Positions 9,004 through 17,651 of a stretch of 64,000 nucleotides of DNA are shown here, one piece after another. The notes under the pieces are model-generated. The model made no database searches, was not told the DNA's origin, and was given only the letters and a program-made list of their open reading frames with translations. The stretch covers positions 62,001-126,000 of the forward strand of contig NZ_LR130581.1 of NCBI RefSeq assembly GCF_900625025.1, written 5' to 3'. Made by a program: the position numbers and the translations under genes. Numbering within the stretch: position 1 is the first letter of the stretch; each line of letters opens with the position of its first letter. The DNA is from Lachnoclostridium sp. Marseille-P6806 (lineage in GTDB: Bacteria > Bacillota > Clostridia > Lachnospirales > Lachnospiraceae).

Positions 9004-9726
9004 TTACAGCACCTTTGACAGGAAATCCCGGAGCCGTTCACACTGCGGGCTGTCAAAGAAAGCCTGCGGCGTATTCTCCTCCATGATCACACCCTCATCC
9101 ATGAAGATCACTTTGCTGGCAGCCTCTCTGGCAAAGGCCATCTCATGCGTGACGCAGATCATCGTCATGCCGGACTCCGCGAGCTCCTTCATGACCTCGA
9201 GCACCTCGCCGACCATCTCGGGATCGAGGGCGGAGGTGGGCTCGTCGAACAGCATGACCTCCGGATTCATCGCAAGAGAGCGGACAATCGCGATGCGCTG
9301 CTTCTGTCCGCCGGAGAGCTGCGCCGGATAGGCGTCCGCCTTGTCCACAAGGTTCACCCGCCCGAGAAGCTGCAGCGCTTTCTCCTTCGCCTCCTCGCGG
9401 CTCATGATGCCCAGCTTGACCGGAGCCAGCGTGATGTTGTTCATAATGGTCAGATTGTTGAACAGGTTGAAATGCTGAAACACCATCCCCATCTTCCGGC
9501 GGATCCGGTTGATGTCCGTCTTCGGATCGGTGATTTCCTGTCCATCAATCCATATTTGTCCGCCGGTTGGCGTCTCCAGCAGATTGAGACAGCGCAGAAA
9601 CGTGGATTTGCCCGAGCCGGACGGCCCGACGATGACGATTTTCTGCCCTTTTTCAATTCTATAATTGATGCCGCGGAGAACCTCATTATCCCCGAAGCTC
9701 TTTCTCAGCTCTTTAACGGTTATCAC
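9004..9726 (-). CDS. polar amino-acid ABC transporter, ATP-binding protein
   Basis: This 240-residue ATPase of the GlnQ/HisP group powers import together with the permease and lipoprotein encoded just upstream. Walker A ([15 protein letters not shown]), signature ([15 protein letters not shown]), Walker B ([14 protein letters not shown]) and the switch histidine ([12 protein letters not shown]) are all intact. The GTG at 9726 is taken as start. It has an AGGAGG site about nine bases before it and overlaps the permease stop by 14 bases, a sign of translational coupling. Confidence 0.94.
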   Translation of the reverse strand: MITVKELRKSFGDNEVLRGINYRIEKGQKIVIVGPSGSGKSTFLRCLNLLETPTGGQIWIDGQEITDPKTDINRIRRKMGMVFQHFNLFNNLTIMNNITLAPVKLGIMSREEAKEKALQLLGRVNLVDKADAYPAQLSGGQKQRIAIVRSLAMNPEVMLFDEPTSALDPEMVGEVLEVMKELAESGMTMICVTHEMAFAREAASKVIFMDEGVIMEENTPQAFFDSPQCERLRDFLSKVL

Positions 9727-10414
9727 TCTTGCGCAGCCTCCTCTCAAGGATCCCGAGCAGAATCGTCAGGATTTTGATGATAACGAAATAAATGACCGCC
9801 GCACCGATGAGGGGCATGAATGCCTCGTACGTGCGGGTCGTGATCTGATTGGCCACGCGGGTAAGATCAGAGAGACCGACATAGCCCAAGATCGCCGTCT
9901 CCTTGATGAGCGTGATAAACTCATTCCCGATGGGCGGCAGTGCATTCTTGAATGCCTGGGGCAGCACAATGCAGCGAAGCGTCTGCCAGCTGGAGAGCCC
10001 CACGCTTCGTCCCGCCTCGGTCTGCCCGGCATCGACGGCCAGAATCCCTCCGCGGATGATCTCCGCCACATAGGCGCCCGAGTTGATTCCGAACGCGAGA
10101 CTTGCGACCAGAACGCTGTTGGTGCTGCTCTTCATAATGACAAACCACATGATGAGAAGCTGCAGAACAGAGGGTGTCCCCCGGATCACATCAATGTAAA
10201 TCTCCGCGATCCGTGAAAAAGCCGTCTCTTTTCCGCCGCGCGTTCTGGTAAGCTTCATCAGTGCAATCGCCGTCCCGATCACAACGCCGATGATTCCGGC
10301 GAATACCGCAACCTCCAGCGTCAGCCCGAGTCCTCTGAAATACAGCTTCCACCGGTCTCCAGTGATAAAAGCCGCTGTAAATTTCATCTGGACATCCGCC
10401 CACCATTGTGCCAT
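9713..10414 (-). CDS. polar amino-acid ABC transporter, permease
   Basis: This 233-residue membrane protein has about five helices. It carries the EAA-loop pattern of amino-acid permeases ([20 protein letters not shown]) that contacts the ATPase, and the family block [14 protein letters not shown]. The ATG at 10414 directly follows a copy of the dispersed ribosome-binding core with GGAGG five to six bases upstream. The open frame continues to 10447 but without a better site. The gene lies between the binding-protein gene and its ATPase. A large intercistronic hairpin separates it from the binding protein. Confidence 0.92.
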   Translation of the reverse strand: MAQWWADVQMKFTAAFITGDRWKLYFRGLGLTLEVAVFAGIIGVVIGTAIALMKLTRTRGGKETAFSRIAEIYIDVIRGTPSVLQLLIMWFVIMKSSTNSVLVASLAFGINSGAYVAEIIRGGILAVDAGQTEAGRSVGLSSWQTLRCIVLPQAFKNALPPIGNEFITLIKETAILGYVGLSDLTRVANQITTRTYEAFMPLIGAAVIYFVIIKILTILLGILERRLRKSDNR

Positions 10415-10435
10415 GACTATCCTCCATGCCGAACC
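10415..10435 (-). repeat. partial copy of dispersed ribosome-binding element (before amino-acid permease)
   Basis: The minus strand reads GGTTCGGCATGGAGGATAGT immediately before the permease ATG. It contains the conserved core, with GGAGG serving as the ribosome site. Confidence 0.65.
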
Positions 10436-10485
10436 GCTCTTCCGCACGCTTCCCCTGCCGCGGAGCGCCGGCGCTTCTCATGATA

Positions 10486-10533
10486 ACACGCCACGGGGAT
10501 CGTCTTCAATTCCAAACGGTTCCCATGGCGTGT
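10486..10533 (-). promoter_or_regulatory. intercistronic stem-loop between binding protein and permease
   Basis: ACACGCCA pairs with TGGCGTGT, extended by GGGA/TCCC after a small bulge. No T-run follows on the minus strand. The position after the binding-protein stop suggests an mRNA-processing or stabilising hairpin that lets the binding protein be made in excess of the membrane parts. Confidence 0.55.
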
Positions 10534-10563
10534 ATGATGCCGGAACAAAATAACTGTTTTCCG

Positions 10564-11403
10564 TCAGTTTTCGCTGCTGTTGATATACTGCTCAACCAGA
10601 GCGTCATAGCTGCCGTCGCTCCTCAGCTCCGCCAGCGCCGCATTGACCGCCTCCGCCAGCGCCGCGTCGTCCTTGGGCATCGCGATGGCATACTGCTCTG
10701 CCTCAAAGCCGAAGTCCGCACCCGGAATCAGACGGATCTCGTCCGGATGATTTTTCACAAAAACCTCCGCCGGATTCTGGTCGATGATCACCGCCTCCAG
10801 CTTGCCGTTGATGAGATCATTCACCGCGTCGATCGCCTTGTTGTAGGTCTGCGCCGCGGCCCCCTCGATGCTGTCCTCAATCAGATAGTTTCCGGTGGTG
10901 CCGAGCTGACAGCCGATATTTTTCCCTTTCAGGTCTTCGATTGATGCGATAGAGGAACCCGCGGGAAGAATGACGTACTGCACCGCATCATAATACGGAT
11001 CGGAGAACGTCACCATCGCCTTTCTCTCCTCCGTAACGGTCATTCCGGCAATCGCGACATCGATCTTGCTGCCGATGGAGGTCACAAGGGAATCAAACTC
11101 CATATCCCGCACTTCGACCTCGACGCCGAGTTTCTCGCCAATCGCCCGGATCAGCGCGATATCGAAGCCCTCCGGCTTTCCGTCGTCGCCCACATATTCA
11201 AAGGGAGGGAAAGCCGCATTGGTTCCCGCCGTGAGAACGCCGTCCGCAAGCGCTTCGCTCGCCTCCTCCGCAGAGCTCGCCTCCTCCACAGAGCTTGCGT
11301 CCGCCGCAAAGCTCGCGTCCGCCGGCGCCGCCGTTCCTCCGCAGCCGGCCAGCGCTGCCATCATCGCCGCCACCAAGACCAGTGCAGTTATTTTCTTTTT
11401 CAT
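10564..11403 (-). CDS. amino-acid ABC transporter substrate-binding lipoprotein
   Basis: This 279-residue extracellular lipoprotein is the receptor of the transporter encoded downstream. It has a signal peptide with a lipobox ending LAGC (Cys21) and a short Ala/Ser-rich linker. The family-3 solute-binding domain follows, with FPPFEYVGDDGKPEGFDIALI and the block DVAIAGMTVTEERK. The exact amino acid bound is unclear. The ATG at 11403 has a GGAGGAGT site and begins the signal peptide. A promoter lies 50-80 bp upstream. Confidence 0.93.
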   Translation of the reverse strand: MKKKITALVLVAAMMAALAGCGGTAAPADASFAADASSVEEASSAEEASEALADGVLTAGTNAAFPPFEYVGDDGKPEGFDIALIRAIGEKLGVEVEVRDMEFDSLVTSIGSKIDVAIAGMTVTEERKAMVTFSDPYYDAVQYVILPAGSSIASIEDLKGKNIGCQLGTTGNYLIEDSIEGAAAQTYNKAIDAVNDLINGKLEAVIIDQNPAEVFVKNHPDEIRLIPGADFGFEAEQYAIAMPKDDAALAEAVNAALAELRSDGSYDALVEQYINSSEN

Positions 11404-11454
11404 AATACTCCTCCGTTTCGAAGTTCTCTTTCCGCATGTCTGTTGACAGTGGAT

Positions 11455-11483
11455 ATTATATGCATTTGATTTGAATATTTCAA
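11455..11483 (-). promoter_or_regulatory. promoter of the amino-acid transporter operon
   Basis: On the minus strand TTGAAA (11478-11483) and TATAAT (11455-11460) are spaced by 17 bases. The -35 lies within the short palindrome TTGAAATATTCAA, which could be a repressor site. That role is inferred from symmetry only. Confidence 0.65.
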
Positions 11484-11560
11484 GTATAAATTTTATATTT
11501 ATGCATAAATTCCATTTTTTATACAGCATTGATCCCCGCTCAGGGAGTGCGGACCAACAC

Positions 11561-11597
11561 AAAAACAACGGTCCGAAACGAAAACTGTTTCAGACCG
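11561..11597 (-). terminator. Rho-independent terminator of the CPBP/redox operon
   Basis: On the minus strand CGGTC and GAAAC arms pair with GTTTC and GACCG (one mismatch) around an AGTTTTC-type loop. A TTGTTTTTG run follows. It starts ten bases after the CPBP gene stop. Confidence 0.75.
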
Positions 11598-11606
11598 CCG
11601 TCCGGT

Positions 11607-12443
11607 TTACTTCCTGTCGCTTTCATCACCAACCGGAAGACTACCGCTCCCGCAGCTGCACGGACGCAGGCGAAAGATAACGACTCCCAGAGGAAGGATC
11701 ATAATAAGAGAAAGAATATTGATGATTGCTCCTGCCGATGGAGGAACGCGGCCCTGTATCATAGCCAAAAAATTGTTTGCCATATGCACCAGTATCGGAA
11801 GAAGCAGGTTCTTTTTTTTCTCGTAAATGATACCGGCGACCACCCCCATAAAGGTGGCATAGACTACCTGAACCACATTCATATGATAGGCTCCGAACAA
11901 TACAGAGGACAGCAGTATTGCCACCCAGGCAGGGCTGATCCGGCGTAAGGAGCGAAGAACAATCCCGCGAAACAGAATTTCCTCTATGAGAGGTGCCGCA
12001 ATAACGGCAATCAGAATTTCGCCGATAATGGTTCCTCCGCCGATATTCTCATTTCCCCGGTTCATCGCGTCAATGCTTCTCTGAAAGCCGGGGATACGCT
12101 CCGCCAGCCTGATCCAGAGAAAGGAAACTCCCGATACGCCTGTTCCCGCTATCACGCTCATCGCCGAATTCTTAAAATCCGTCTGCTCCCTTCTCTCGCT
12201 CCCTTCCCCTTTCCAGATCAGTCTGTAAATGGCAAAAAATATAAGGAACAGCGCAATGGATATAAGGATTTCACCTAAATATGCAACTTTCATGAACTGC
12301 TTTTCCGGTATCCGCAGGACATACAGGAACAGCTTTTCAACAGAGTAATAGAGTAGATTCGACAGTATAAAATGTACTCCTATCGCGAGAACGGGAAGCG
12401 CTATATAGCGCTTCACATGCCGCCTGCCCGCACCGCTTTCCAT
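11607..12443 (-). CDS. CPBP family intramembrane glutamic endopeptidase
   Basis: This 278-residue membrane protein has about seven hydrophobic segments. The catalytic motifs of the CAAX/bacteriocin-processing (Abi) family are complete: EEILFRG (EExxxR), FGAYHMN (FxxxH) and HMANNF (HxxxN). In bacteria such proteases may process peptides or regulate other membrane proteins; the substrate here is unknown. A GTG three bases upstream is an alternative start sharing the GGAGGTGA site. It is the last gene of the redox operon, 17 bp after the TlpA-like gene, and has its own terminator downstream. Confidence 0.88.
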   Translation of the reverse strand: MESGAGRRHVKRYIALPVLAIGVHFILSNLLYYSVEKLFLYVLRIPEKQFMKVAYLGEILISIALFLIFFAIYRLIWKGEGSERREQTDFKNSAMSVIAGTGVSGVSFLWIRLAERIPGFQRSIDAMNRGNENIGGGTIIGEILIAVIAAPLIEEILFRGIVLRSLRRISPAWVAILLSSVLFGAYHMNVVQVVYATFMGVVAGIIYEKKKNLLLPILVHMANNFLAMIQGRVPPSAGAIINILSLIMILPLGVVIFRLRPCSCGSGSLPVGDESDRK

Positions 12444-12460
12444 CACATCTCACCTCCGGA

Positions 12461-13318
12461 TCAGTCCTTCTGGCCAAGTTCCTGAATCTGTTTTTCAATT
12501 TCTTCAATTTTTTTAAGATCATCGTACAGAGTATTCCGTTCTTCCTCGGAAAAAGAATCCTTTATTCCTTCTATCTGTGACTTCAGAAACTCAACATAAG
12601 ACGCATCCTCTCCCTGCACCGCCTTATCCTTTTCAACTTTGGCGAACAGCTTGTCCCAGACCTCCTTGTGCTCAGAGAAAATATTACTTTCCTCTTTCAG
12701 AAGCTCCATCGCTTTATCCGTTTCAGGATCCTCAGAGACAACGGAGGTTCCTGAAACATCCCCGCCCGCTTTCAATTCATCCACTATATTAAGAATCTTA
12801 TCTATTCTTTCCTTACTCTCAATGCTTCCCAGAATAGGCTTTCCTACAATATTGCCCTGCTTATCTACTATAACGGTTGTCGGAAAGCTGAAAATTTCCC
12901 TGACGTAATCCTGGGCCTCCTGTCCGCCGTTAATATATATGTTTCTGTAGCTGACCCCCTGCTTTGAAAGGATGCCCCTTGCTTCCTCAAGAACTTCCCC
13001 TTGCTCTGTCACCTGTACATTCACGCCGATAAGCTCAGCTCCTCTTTCTCGAAGCTCGGCGTTCAGCTTTTCAAGCGCGGACATCTCATTCACGCAGGCA
13101 GCACAGCCGTTGAACCAGAAATTGAGAAGCGTCGCTTCATTTTTGGCAAACACGGATTCGTCGATATCATTCCCATCGAAATCTTTTCCCTGAAACGCAG
13201 GAAAAACCTCCTTTTTCTCTGCTCCGGCTGGCGAACCGTTCCCGGCTCCGCAGGCCACCAGTGAAACTGTCAGCATTGCTGCCGCAATGATAAGCATTAT
13301 CTTTTTTACAGCGTTCAT
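12461..13318 (-). CDS. TlpA-like thiol-disulfide oxidoreductase lipoprotein
   Basis: This 285-residue protein has a lipoprotein signal (lipobox LVAC, Cys23) and a thioredoxin-like domain (about residues 35-190). The redox motif is C72-A-A-C75 (NGCAACVNEM) and the cis-proline is in FSFPTTVIV. It should sit on the outer face of the membrane and exchange electrons with protein thiols. The C-terminal ~90 residues are a charged helical extension not usual for TlpA. The start at 13318 has an AGGAGG site. It directly follows the NapH-like iron-sulfur gene, suggesting that protein is its electron source. Confidence 0.87.
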   Translation of the reverse strand: MNAVKKIMLIIAAAMLTVSLVACGAGNGSPAGAEKKEVFPAFQGKDFDGNDIDESVFAKNEATLLNFWFNGCAACVNEMSALEKLNAELRERGAELIGVNVQVTEQGEVLEEARGILSKQGVSYRNIYINGGQEAQDYVREIFSFPTTVIVDKQGNIVGKPILGSIESKERIDKILNIVDELKAGGDVSGTSVVSEDPETDKAMELLKEESNIFSEHKEVWDKLFAKVEKDKAVQGEDASYVEFLKSQIEGIKDSFSEEERNTLYDDLKKIEEIEKQIQELGQKD

Positions 13319-13335
13319 CTTACTTTTCCTCCTGA

Positions 13336-14226
13336 TCATGACTTTTCGCAATTTGTTGTTTTTTTTGCTTCGGCGGTTTTCTCAAACCCCCAGCGCACAC
13401 TGATTGCCTTCGTAGGACACACCTCTACGCACTCGCCGCAGCGAATGCACTCTGTGTGCGCGCTGTTTTTGGTAATATCCACGTCCATCCTGCAGGTTCT
13501 GCTGCATTTTCCGCAGGAGATGCACTTGTGCTGATCCACATGGTAGCTGAGAAGGGAAAATCTGTTAAACAATGCATAAAATGCGCCGAGCGGACATATC
13601 CATTTGCAGAACGGACGGTAAAAAAACACCGCAAGAATGATGACAGTCACCAGTATTCCGAGTTTCCAGGTAAAGAGAGCCCCGAGCGTTGCCCTGATGC
13701 CTCCATTAACGATGGAAAGCGGTATGCCGCCCTCCAATATCCCCTGCGGACAGATGTACTTACAAAAATAAGGCGAAGCGATTCCCGCTTTATTTGTAAG
13801 CAGGATCGGCAATGCGACAACCGCCGTCAGAAGAATTCCATATTTTATGTATGTCAGCCCCTTAAGCCTTTTTGTACTGAATTTTCTGGTCGGCAGCTTA
13901 TGCAGCAAATCCTGAAACCATCCGAACGGACAGAGAAAGCCGCAGATAAATCTCCCGAACATGACACCGAAAAAAATCAGTATGCCTGTTACGTAGTACG
14001 AAAAATTGAATTTGGACGAACCGACCACAGCCTGAAAGGAACCGATGGGGCAGGCTCCCGTCGCCGCCGGACACGAATAGCAGTTGAGTCCGGGCACACA
14101 CAGCCGTTTCACTTTCCCGTTGTACAAAACTCCTTTTAAAAAATTCGGGAGATGAATATTTGTTAAAAAAGCAGCAAATATTTGAACAGAATTCCTTTTT
14201 TTAAGGAATTTCCCTAATGAAACCAT
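13336..14226 (-). CDS. NapH/NosR-like membrane 4Fe-4S protein
   Basis: This 296-residue protein has four to five membrane helices, the three CxxxCP membrane motifs of the NapH/NosR/RdxA group (CGFLCP, CKYICP, CKWICP) and a C-terminal pair of ferredoxin clusters (CISCGKCSRTC and CIRCGECVEVC). An extra N-terminal set, GLNCYSCP with a further GACP, could bind another centre. Such proteins pass electrons from the cytosol across the membrane. Here the likely acceptor is the TlpA-like lipoprotein encoded next, or the small CXXC protein upstream. The ATG at 14226 has a GGAGGAG site. Confidence 0.9.
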   Translation of the reverse strand: MVSLGKFLKKRNSVQIFAAFLTNIHLPNFLKGVLYNGKVKRLCVPGLNCYSCPAATGACPIGSFQAVVGSSKFNFSYYVTGILIFFGVMFGRFICGFLCPFGWFQDLLHKLPTRKFSTKRLKGLTYIKYGILLTAVVALPILLTNKAGIASPYFCKYICPQGILEGGIPLSIVNGGIRATLGALFTWKLGILVTVIILAVFFYRPFCKWICPLGAFYALFNRFSLLSYHVDQHKCISCGKCSRTCRMDVDITKNSAHTECIRCGECVEVCPTKAISVRWGFEKTAEAKKTTNCEKS

Positions 14227-14245
14227 CTTCTCCTCCGCTCCCGCT

Positions 14246-14410
14246 TCATCCGATTCCCACGCATTCCAGACACAGGCGAATCGCCTTGCTGAACACCGTT
14301 TCCGCCTCGCCGCGATATGCGCCCACACACACAAACACGACTGAAGTGAGAATCAGTATCAGCTGTACCGCATATTTTGTCCGGATCGGACATTTTTTCG
14401 CAAAACCCAT
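14246..14410 (-). CDS. CD1871A-type small CXXC membrane protein
   Basis: This 54-residue gene is easily missed because of its length. It has a very good AAAGGAGGG site before the ATG. The protein is one membrane helix (about residues 13-32), then the segment GAYRGEAETVF and a C-terminal CLEC motif (Cys47, Cys50) near the end. This pattern matches a small clostridial family named after C. difficile CD1871A, which is found beside NapH-like and TlpA-like genes. The NapH-like gene starts 19 bp downstream. Inference: it is a thiol carrier or small subunit of the electron relay. Confidence 0.85.
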   Translation of the reverse strand: MGFAKKCPIRTKYAVQLILILTSVVFVCVGAYRGEAETVFSKAIRLCLECVGIG

Positions 14411-14516
14411 GTGTTATCCCTCCTTTGTTTTCTTCGCATCCGCAATATAGCAAATCCGATATAAAATCTTTGTTAAGATCAAAAACTTTTTGCCCTCCTC
14501 GGAAAAATCTTATTCC

Positions 14517-14525
14517 TGCTATAAT
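14517..14525 (+). promoter_or_regulatory. possible extended -10 promoter of the two-component pair
   Basis: TGCTATAAT is an extended -10 box about 90 bp before the response-regulator start. No convincing -35 is at the normal distance, as is common for activator-dependent promoters. Confidence 0.4.
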
Positions 14526-14613
14526 GAATAAGCGGAAAGCTCCCTTGCATACGGCAGCTTCCGAAAATCGGATGAACATTCCTCAGACAGCAGAGAAGGA
14601 GAGTATATCAGCG

Positions 14614-15294
14614 ATGAGAATATTGGTGGTTGAAGACGAAAAGACCCTTTGCGAGACAATCGCAAAGGGCCTGCGCCTCGACGGGTATGAGGTGGATACC
14701 TGCTTTGACGGAAAGACCGCCCGGGACACAATACTGTCAGAAAGCTATGATCTTATCATATTGGATCTGAATCTTCCGGAAATGGACGGCATGGAAGTGC
14801 TTCGGAATATCCGCGAGGAGGACGAAGAAACCGGCGTGCTTATCCTTTCCGCAAGGGGACAGCTGCAGGATAAAATTGACGGACTTGACAGCGGGGCGAA
14901 CGATTATCTCTGTAAGCCGTTTCATTTTGAGGAGCTGGAGGCACGGGTGCGCAGCCTCACGCGAAGGCGCGTCATTCAGAACAATCTCATCCTCATGTGC
15001 GGAGAGCTTTCACTTGATACAAAAGCACGCACCATATTCGCGCGGGGAACAGAGCTGTCGCTGACGCGGAAGGAATTCGGGGTACTGGAGTATCTTATGC
15101 TCCATCAGGAGCGTCCGGTAAGTCAGGAGGAGCTTATACAGCATGTATGGGATGGAAGCGTCGACAGCTTCAGCAATTCCATCCGCGTCCATATTTCAGC
15201 ACTCCGCAAAAAAATAAGAGCCGTCCTGGGCTATGATCCCGTTACGAACCGCATCGGACAGGGCTATGTGATAGGAGGGCGCCCGAATGAATAA
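14614..15294 (+). CDS. OmpR/PhoB family response regulator
   Basis: This 226-residue protein has a receiver domain (acidic pair in VVEDEK, phospho-acceptor Asp51 in ILDLNLPEMDG, conserved Lys101 in CKPFHFEEL). A winged-helix DNA-binding domain follows, ending GYDPVTNRIGQGYVI. The frame is open upstream to 14377, but the ATG at 14614 begins the conserved MRILVVEDE and has a GAAGGAGAG site. It overlaps the kinase gene by eight bases. It is divergent from the redox operon and may control it, since the two share a ~200 bp intergenic region. Confidence 0.92.
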   Translation: MRILVVEDEKTLCETIAKGLRLDGYEVDTCFDGKTARDTILSESYDLIILDLNLPEMDGMEVLRNIREEDEETGVLILSARGQLQDKIDGLDSGANDYLCKPFHFEELEARVRSLTRRRVIQNNLILMCGELSLDTKARTIFARGTELSLTRKEFGVLEYLMLHQERPVSQEELIQHVWDGSVDSFSNSIRVHISALRKKIRAVLGYDPVTNRIGQGYVIGGRPNE

Positions 15295-16459
15295 AAGTCG
15301 TTCACTGCAATGGAGGCTCACGGCCGTAACTGCGTTCATGGTGATTGCGTCCTGCCTTGCCATCAGCTGTTTCATCAGCAGATCCGCCATCTTTTATATG
15401 GGCGAAATTAAGGATTCCGCGACGTCAATCTTCCCGAAAGAAAGCTTTTCCGAACGTTCATCCGACGTGATCGAGGTGTATATTGATCCCCAGTCCATGC
15501 TTTCCGAGATGATAAAAAACACGCAGGCGGAATTCTGGACAAAGAGCCTGCTTATCACGCTTATCATCACTTTGCTGAGCTGCTCCATGATGTACTTTAT
15601 TATGGGATATGTTCTGCATCCGCTGCAGAAACTGAGCAAACAGATTGAAGATATTCAGGCCAGAAACCTGCAGCGCCTCGTCATTTCAGACAGCAGCTCC
15701 ATTGAAATTGTACGTCTTACCAACAGCTTTAATGAAATGCTTAAAAGACTGAATAATACTTTTTCCGCACAGAGGCAATTTTCCGCCAATGCCGCGCACG
15801 AGCTCCGCACCCCTCTTGCAGTTATCCGGACCAGGCTTGAGGTGTTTGAAAAAAAACGCAGTCCTGTGCTCAGCGATTATCAGGAAACCGTTAATATGGT
15901 GAGAACGCAGACAGACCGTTTATCGCACGTAATTGATATCCTTCTGGAAATGACGGAGCTTCAGTCCGCAAAAAAAAGCGATCGCATCCTGCTTGCCGAG
16001 ATGACAGAGGAGGTTGTCTGCGATTTAACGGCTGTCGGAGACAAAAAGGGAGTACGGATTATTCAGAAGCCCGGCGATGCGCAGATTACGGGCAATGACA
16101 CCCTGATATACAGAGCAATTTATAATCTGATCGAAAACGCAATCAAATATAATCATCCGGGCGGAGAGGTCTCCATTGAAATTACAGAAAGTGGTGAATT
16201 TGCAAAAGTAATTGTTTCCGACACAGGTACGGGCATTGACAGAAGCGACTGGGAGCAGATATTCGACCCGTTTTTCAGAGCGGATAAATCAAGGAGCCGT
16301 GATATGGGAGGCGCGGGTCTGGGGCTCGCGCTTGTAAAAGAAATTTCACATCAGCATGGGGGCGACGTCCGGGTCGTTCGGAGTTCAGAGCATGGTACGC
16401 AAATTGAGCTGACGCTGCGTGCCGCCCCTCCGGCAATCACCGCAACCGCAGGGGTATGA
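15287..16459 (+). CDS. sensor histidine kinase
   Basis: This 390-residue kinase has two membrane helices (about residues 12-33 and 86-108), a short ~50-residue outside loop and a HAMP-like linker. The H box is SANAAHELRTPL (His171). The N box is NLIENAIKYN, and the G boxes are DTGTGI and GGAGLGLAL. All catalytic motifs are intact. The very short sensor loop suggests that it senses the membrane or a partner protein, not a large ligand. Partner is the response regulator whose gene it overlaps. Its end is 30 bp from the convergent prfB. Confidence 0.93.
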   Translation: MNKSRSLQWRLTAVTAFMVIASCLAISCFISRSAIFYMGEIKDSATSIFPKESFSERSSDVIEVYIDPQSMLSEMIKNTQAEFWTKSLLITLIITLLSCSMMYFIMGYVLHPLQKLSKQIEDIQARNLQRLVISDSSSIEIVRLTNSFNEMLKRLNNTFSAQRQFSANAAHELRTPLAVIRTRLEVFEKKRSPVLSDYQETVNMVRTQTDRLSHVIDILLEMTELQSAKKSDRILLAEMTEEVVCDLTAVGDKKGVRIIQKPGDAQITGNDTLIYRAIYNLIENAIKYNHPGGEVSIEITESGEFAKVIVSDTGTGIDRSDWEQIFDPFFRADKSRSRDMGGAGLGLALVKEISHQHGGDVRVVRSSEHGTQIELTLRAAPPAITATAGV

Positions 16460-16488
16460 GCTGCCGTCCGCCCGGTATTTTCCCTGTT

Positions 16489-17607
16489 TTACCTGTCTTT
16501 CCCCTGCTGGCTGACCATGCGGAGGTAGGAATTGATAAAAAGGTCCAAATCGCCGTTCAGCACGCCGTCCGTATTGCTGGTTTCGGCCTCCGTCCGCGTG
16601 TCCTTGACCATCTGATAGGGCTGCAGAACATAGGAGCGGATCTGGCTGCCCCACGCATTGTCTTTGACCTCGCCGCGGATTGCCGCGCGCTTCGCCTCCT
16701 CCTCCTCCAGCTTTTTCATGTAAAGCCTGGCTCTCAGCATCTCGAATGCCTTGTCCTTGTTCTGGAACTGGGAGCGCTCGTTCTGGCAGGTGACGACGAT
16801 GCCCGTCGGGAAGTGCGTGATGCGGATCGCCGAGGAGGTTTTGTTGATGTGCTGTCCGCCCGCGCCGCTCGAGCGGTAGGTGTCGATGCGGATGTCGTCC
16901 GGATTGATCTCGATATCAATGCTCTTGTCGATCTCCGGCATAACCTCACAGGAAACAAACGAGGTCTGCCGCTTGCCCTGCGCGTTAAAGGGCGAGATCC
17001 GAACAAGGCGGTGCACGCCGTGCTCGGACTTGAGATAGCCGTAGGCATTGGTTCCGTTCATCTGAAAATCAACGTTCTTGATGCCGGCCTCATCCCCGTC
17101 CACCATGTTCAGTATTTCCATCGAAAAGCCGTGCTTATCGGCATACTTGGAATACATGCGGTAGAGCATCGCGCACCAGTCGCAGGCCTCTGTTCCGCCC
17201 GCGCCGGCATTCAGCGAAATGATCGCGTTGCAGTGATCGTACTCCCCGGTAAGCAGCGTAGAAAGCCGCAGCGTTTCCAGTCTTTCCTTGAAATCATCCA
17301 GCTCCGCCTGCACGTCGGGAATGATCGCCGGATCGCTGTCCTCGTTGCCCATGGCGATCAGATCCAGAATGTCGCCGTAGAGAGCCGACAGGCCGTCCGC
17401 CTCACCCACGGTTTTCTGCAGGTCCTTGAGCTGCTTCATTCTGGTATTGGCCCGTTCGGCATCCGACCAGAAGTCCGGAGATTCCGATTCTTTGGACAGC
17501 TCCTCGATCTGCTGCGCCTTGTGCTCGAGGTCGAGGGAAGCCCTCACCTCTTCCAGCGACTGCGCATACTGCTGCAGCTCAATTTTCATGGCGTCAAGCT
17601 CAACCAT
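16489..17607 (-). CDS. prfB: peptide chain release factor 2, without programmed frameshift
   Basis: This 372-residue RF2 recognises UGA and UAA stop codons. The SPF codon-recognition tripeptide (RISPFNAQGKRQTSF) and the GGQ hydrolysis motif (SSGAGGQHINKT) are present. The reading frame is continuous from the ATG at 17607. At the position where most bacteria have an in-frame UGA and +1 shift (about codon 26) this gene reads CTCGACCTC. The autoregulatory frameshift is therefore absent. The ribosome site is GGAGAAAA. It follows secA by 44 bp, the common secA-prfB order of Firmicutes. Confidence 0.96.
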   Translation of the reverse strand: MVELDAMKIELQQYAQSLEEVRASLDLEHKAQQIEELSKESESPDFWSDAERANTRMKQLKDLQKTVGEADGLSALYGDILDLIAMGNEDSDPAIIPDVQAELDDFKERLETLRLSTLLTGEYDHCNAIISLNAGAGGTEACDWCAMLYRMYSKYADKHGFSMEILNMVDGDEAGIKNVDFQMNGTNAYGYLKSEHGVHRLVRISPFNAQGKRQTSFVSCEVMPEIDKSIDIEINPDDIRIDTYRSSGAGGQHINKTSSAIRITHFPTGIVVTCQNERSQFQNKDKAFEMLRARLYMKKLEEEEAKRAAIRGEVKDNAWGSQIRSYVLQPYQMVKDTRTEAETSNTDGVLNGDLDLFINSYLRMVSQQGKDR

Positions 17608-17651
17608 ACATTTTCTCCATGCTTGTCTGTTTTTTACACAATCCTGTTTTT

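Noticed and set aside
14214-14579. 121-codon minus-strand frame over the small CXXC gene
   Set aside because: It lies in a different frame from the supported 54-codon gene (14246-14410), has no ribosome site and shows no family features.
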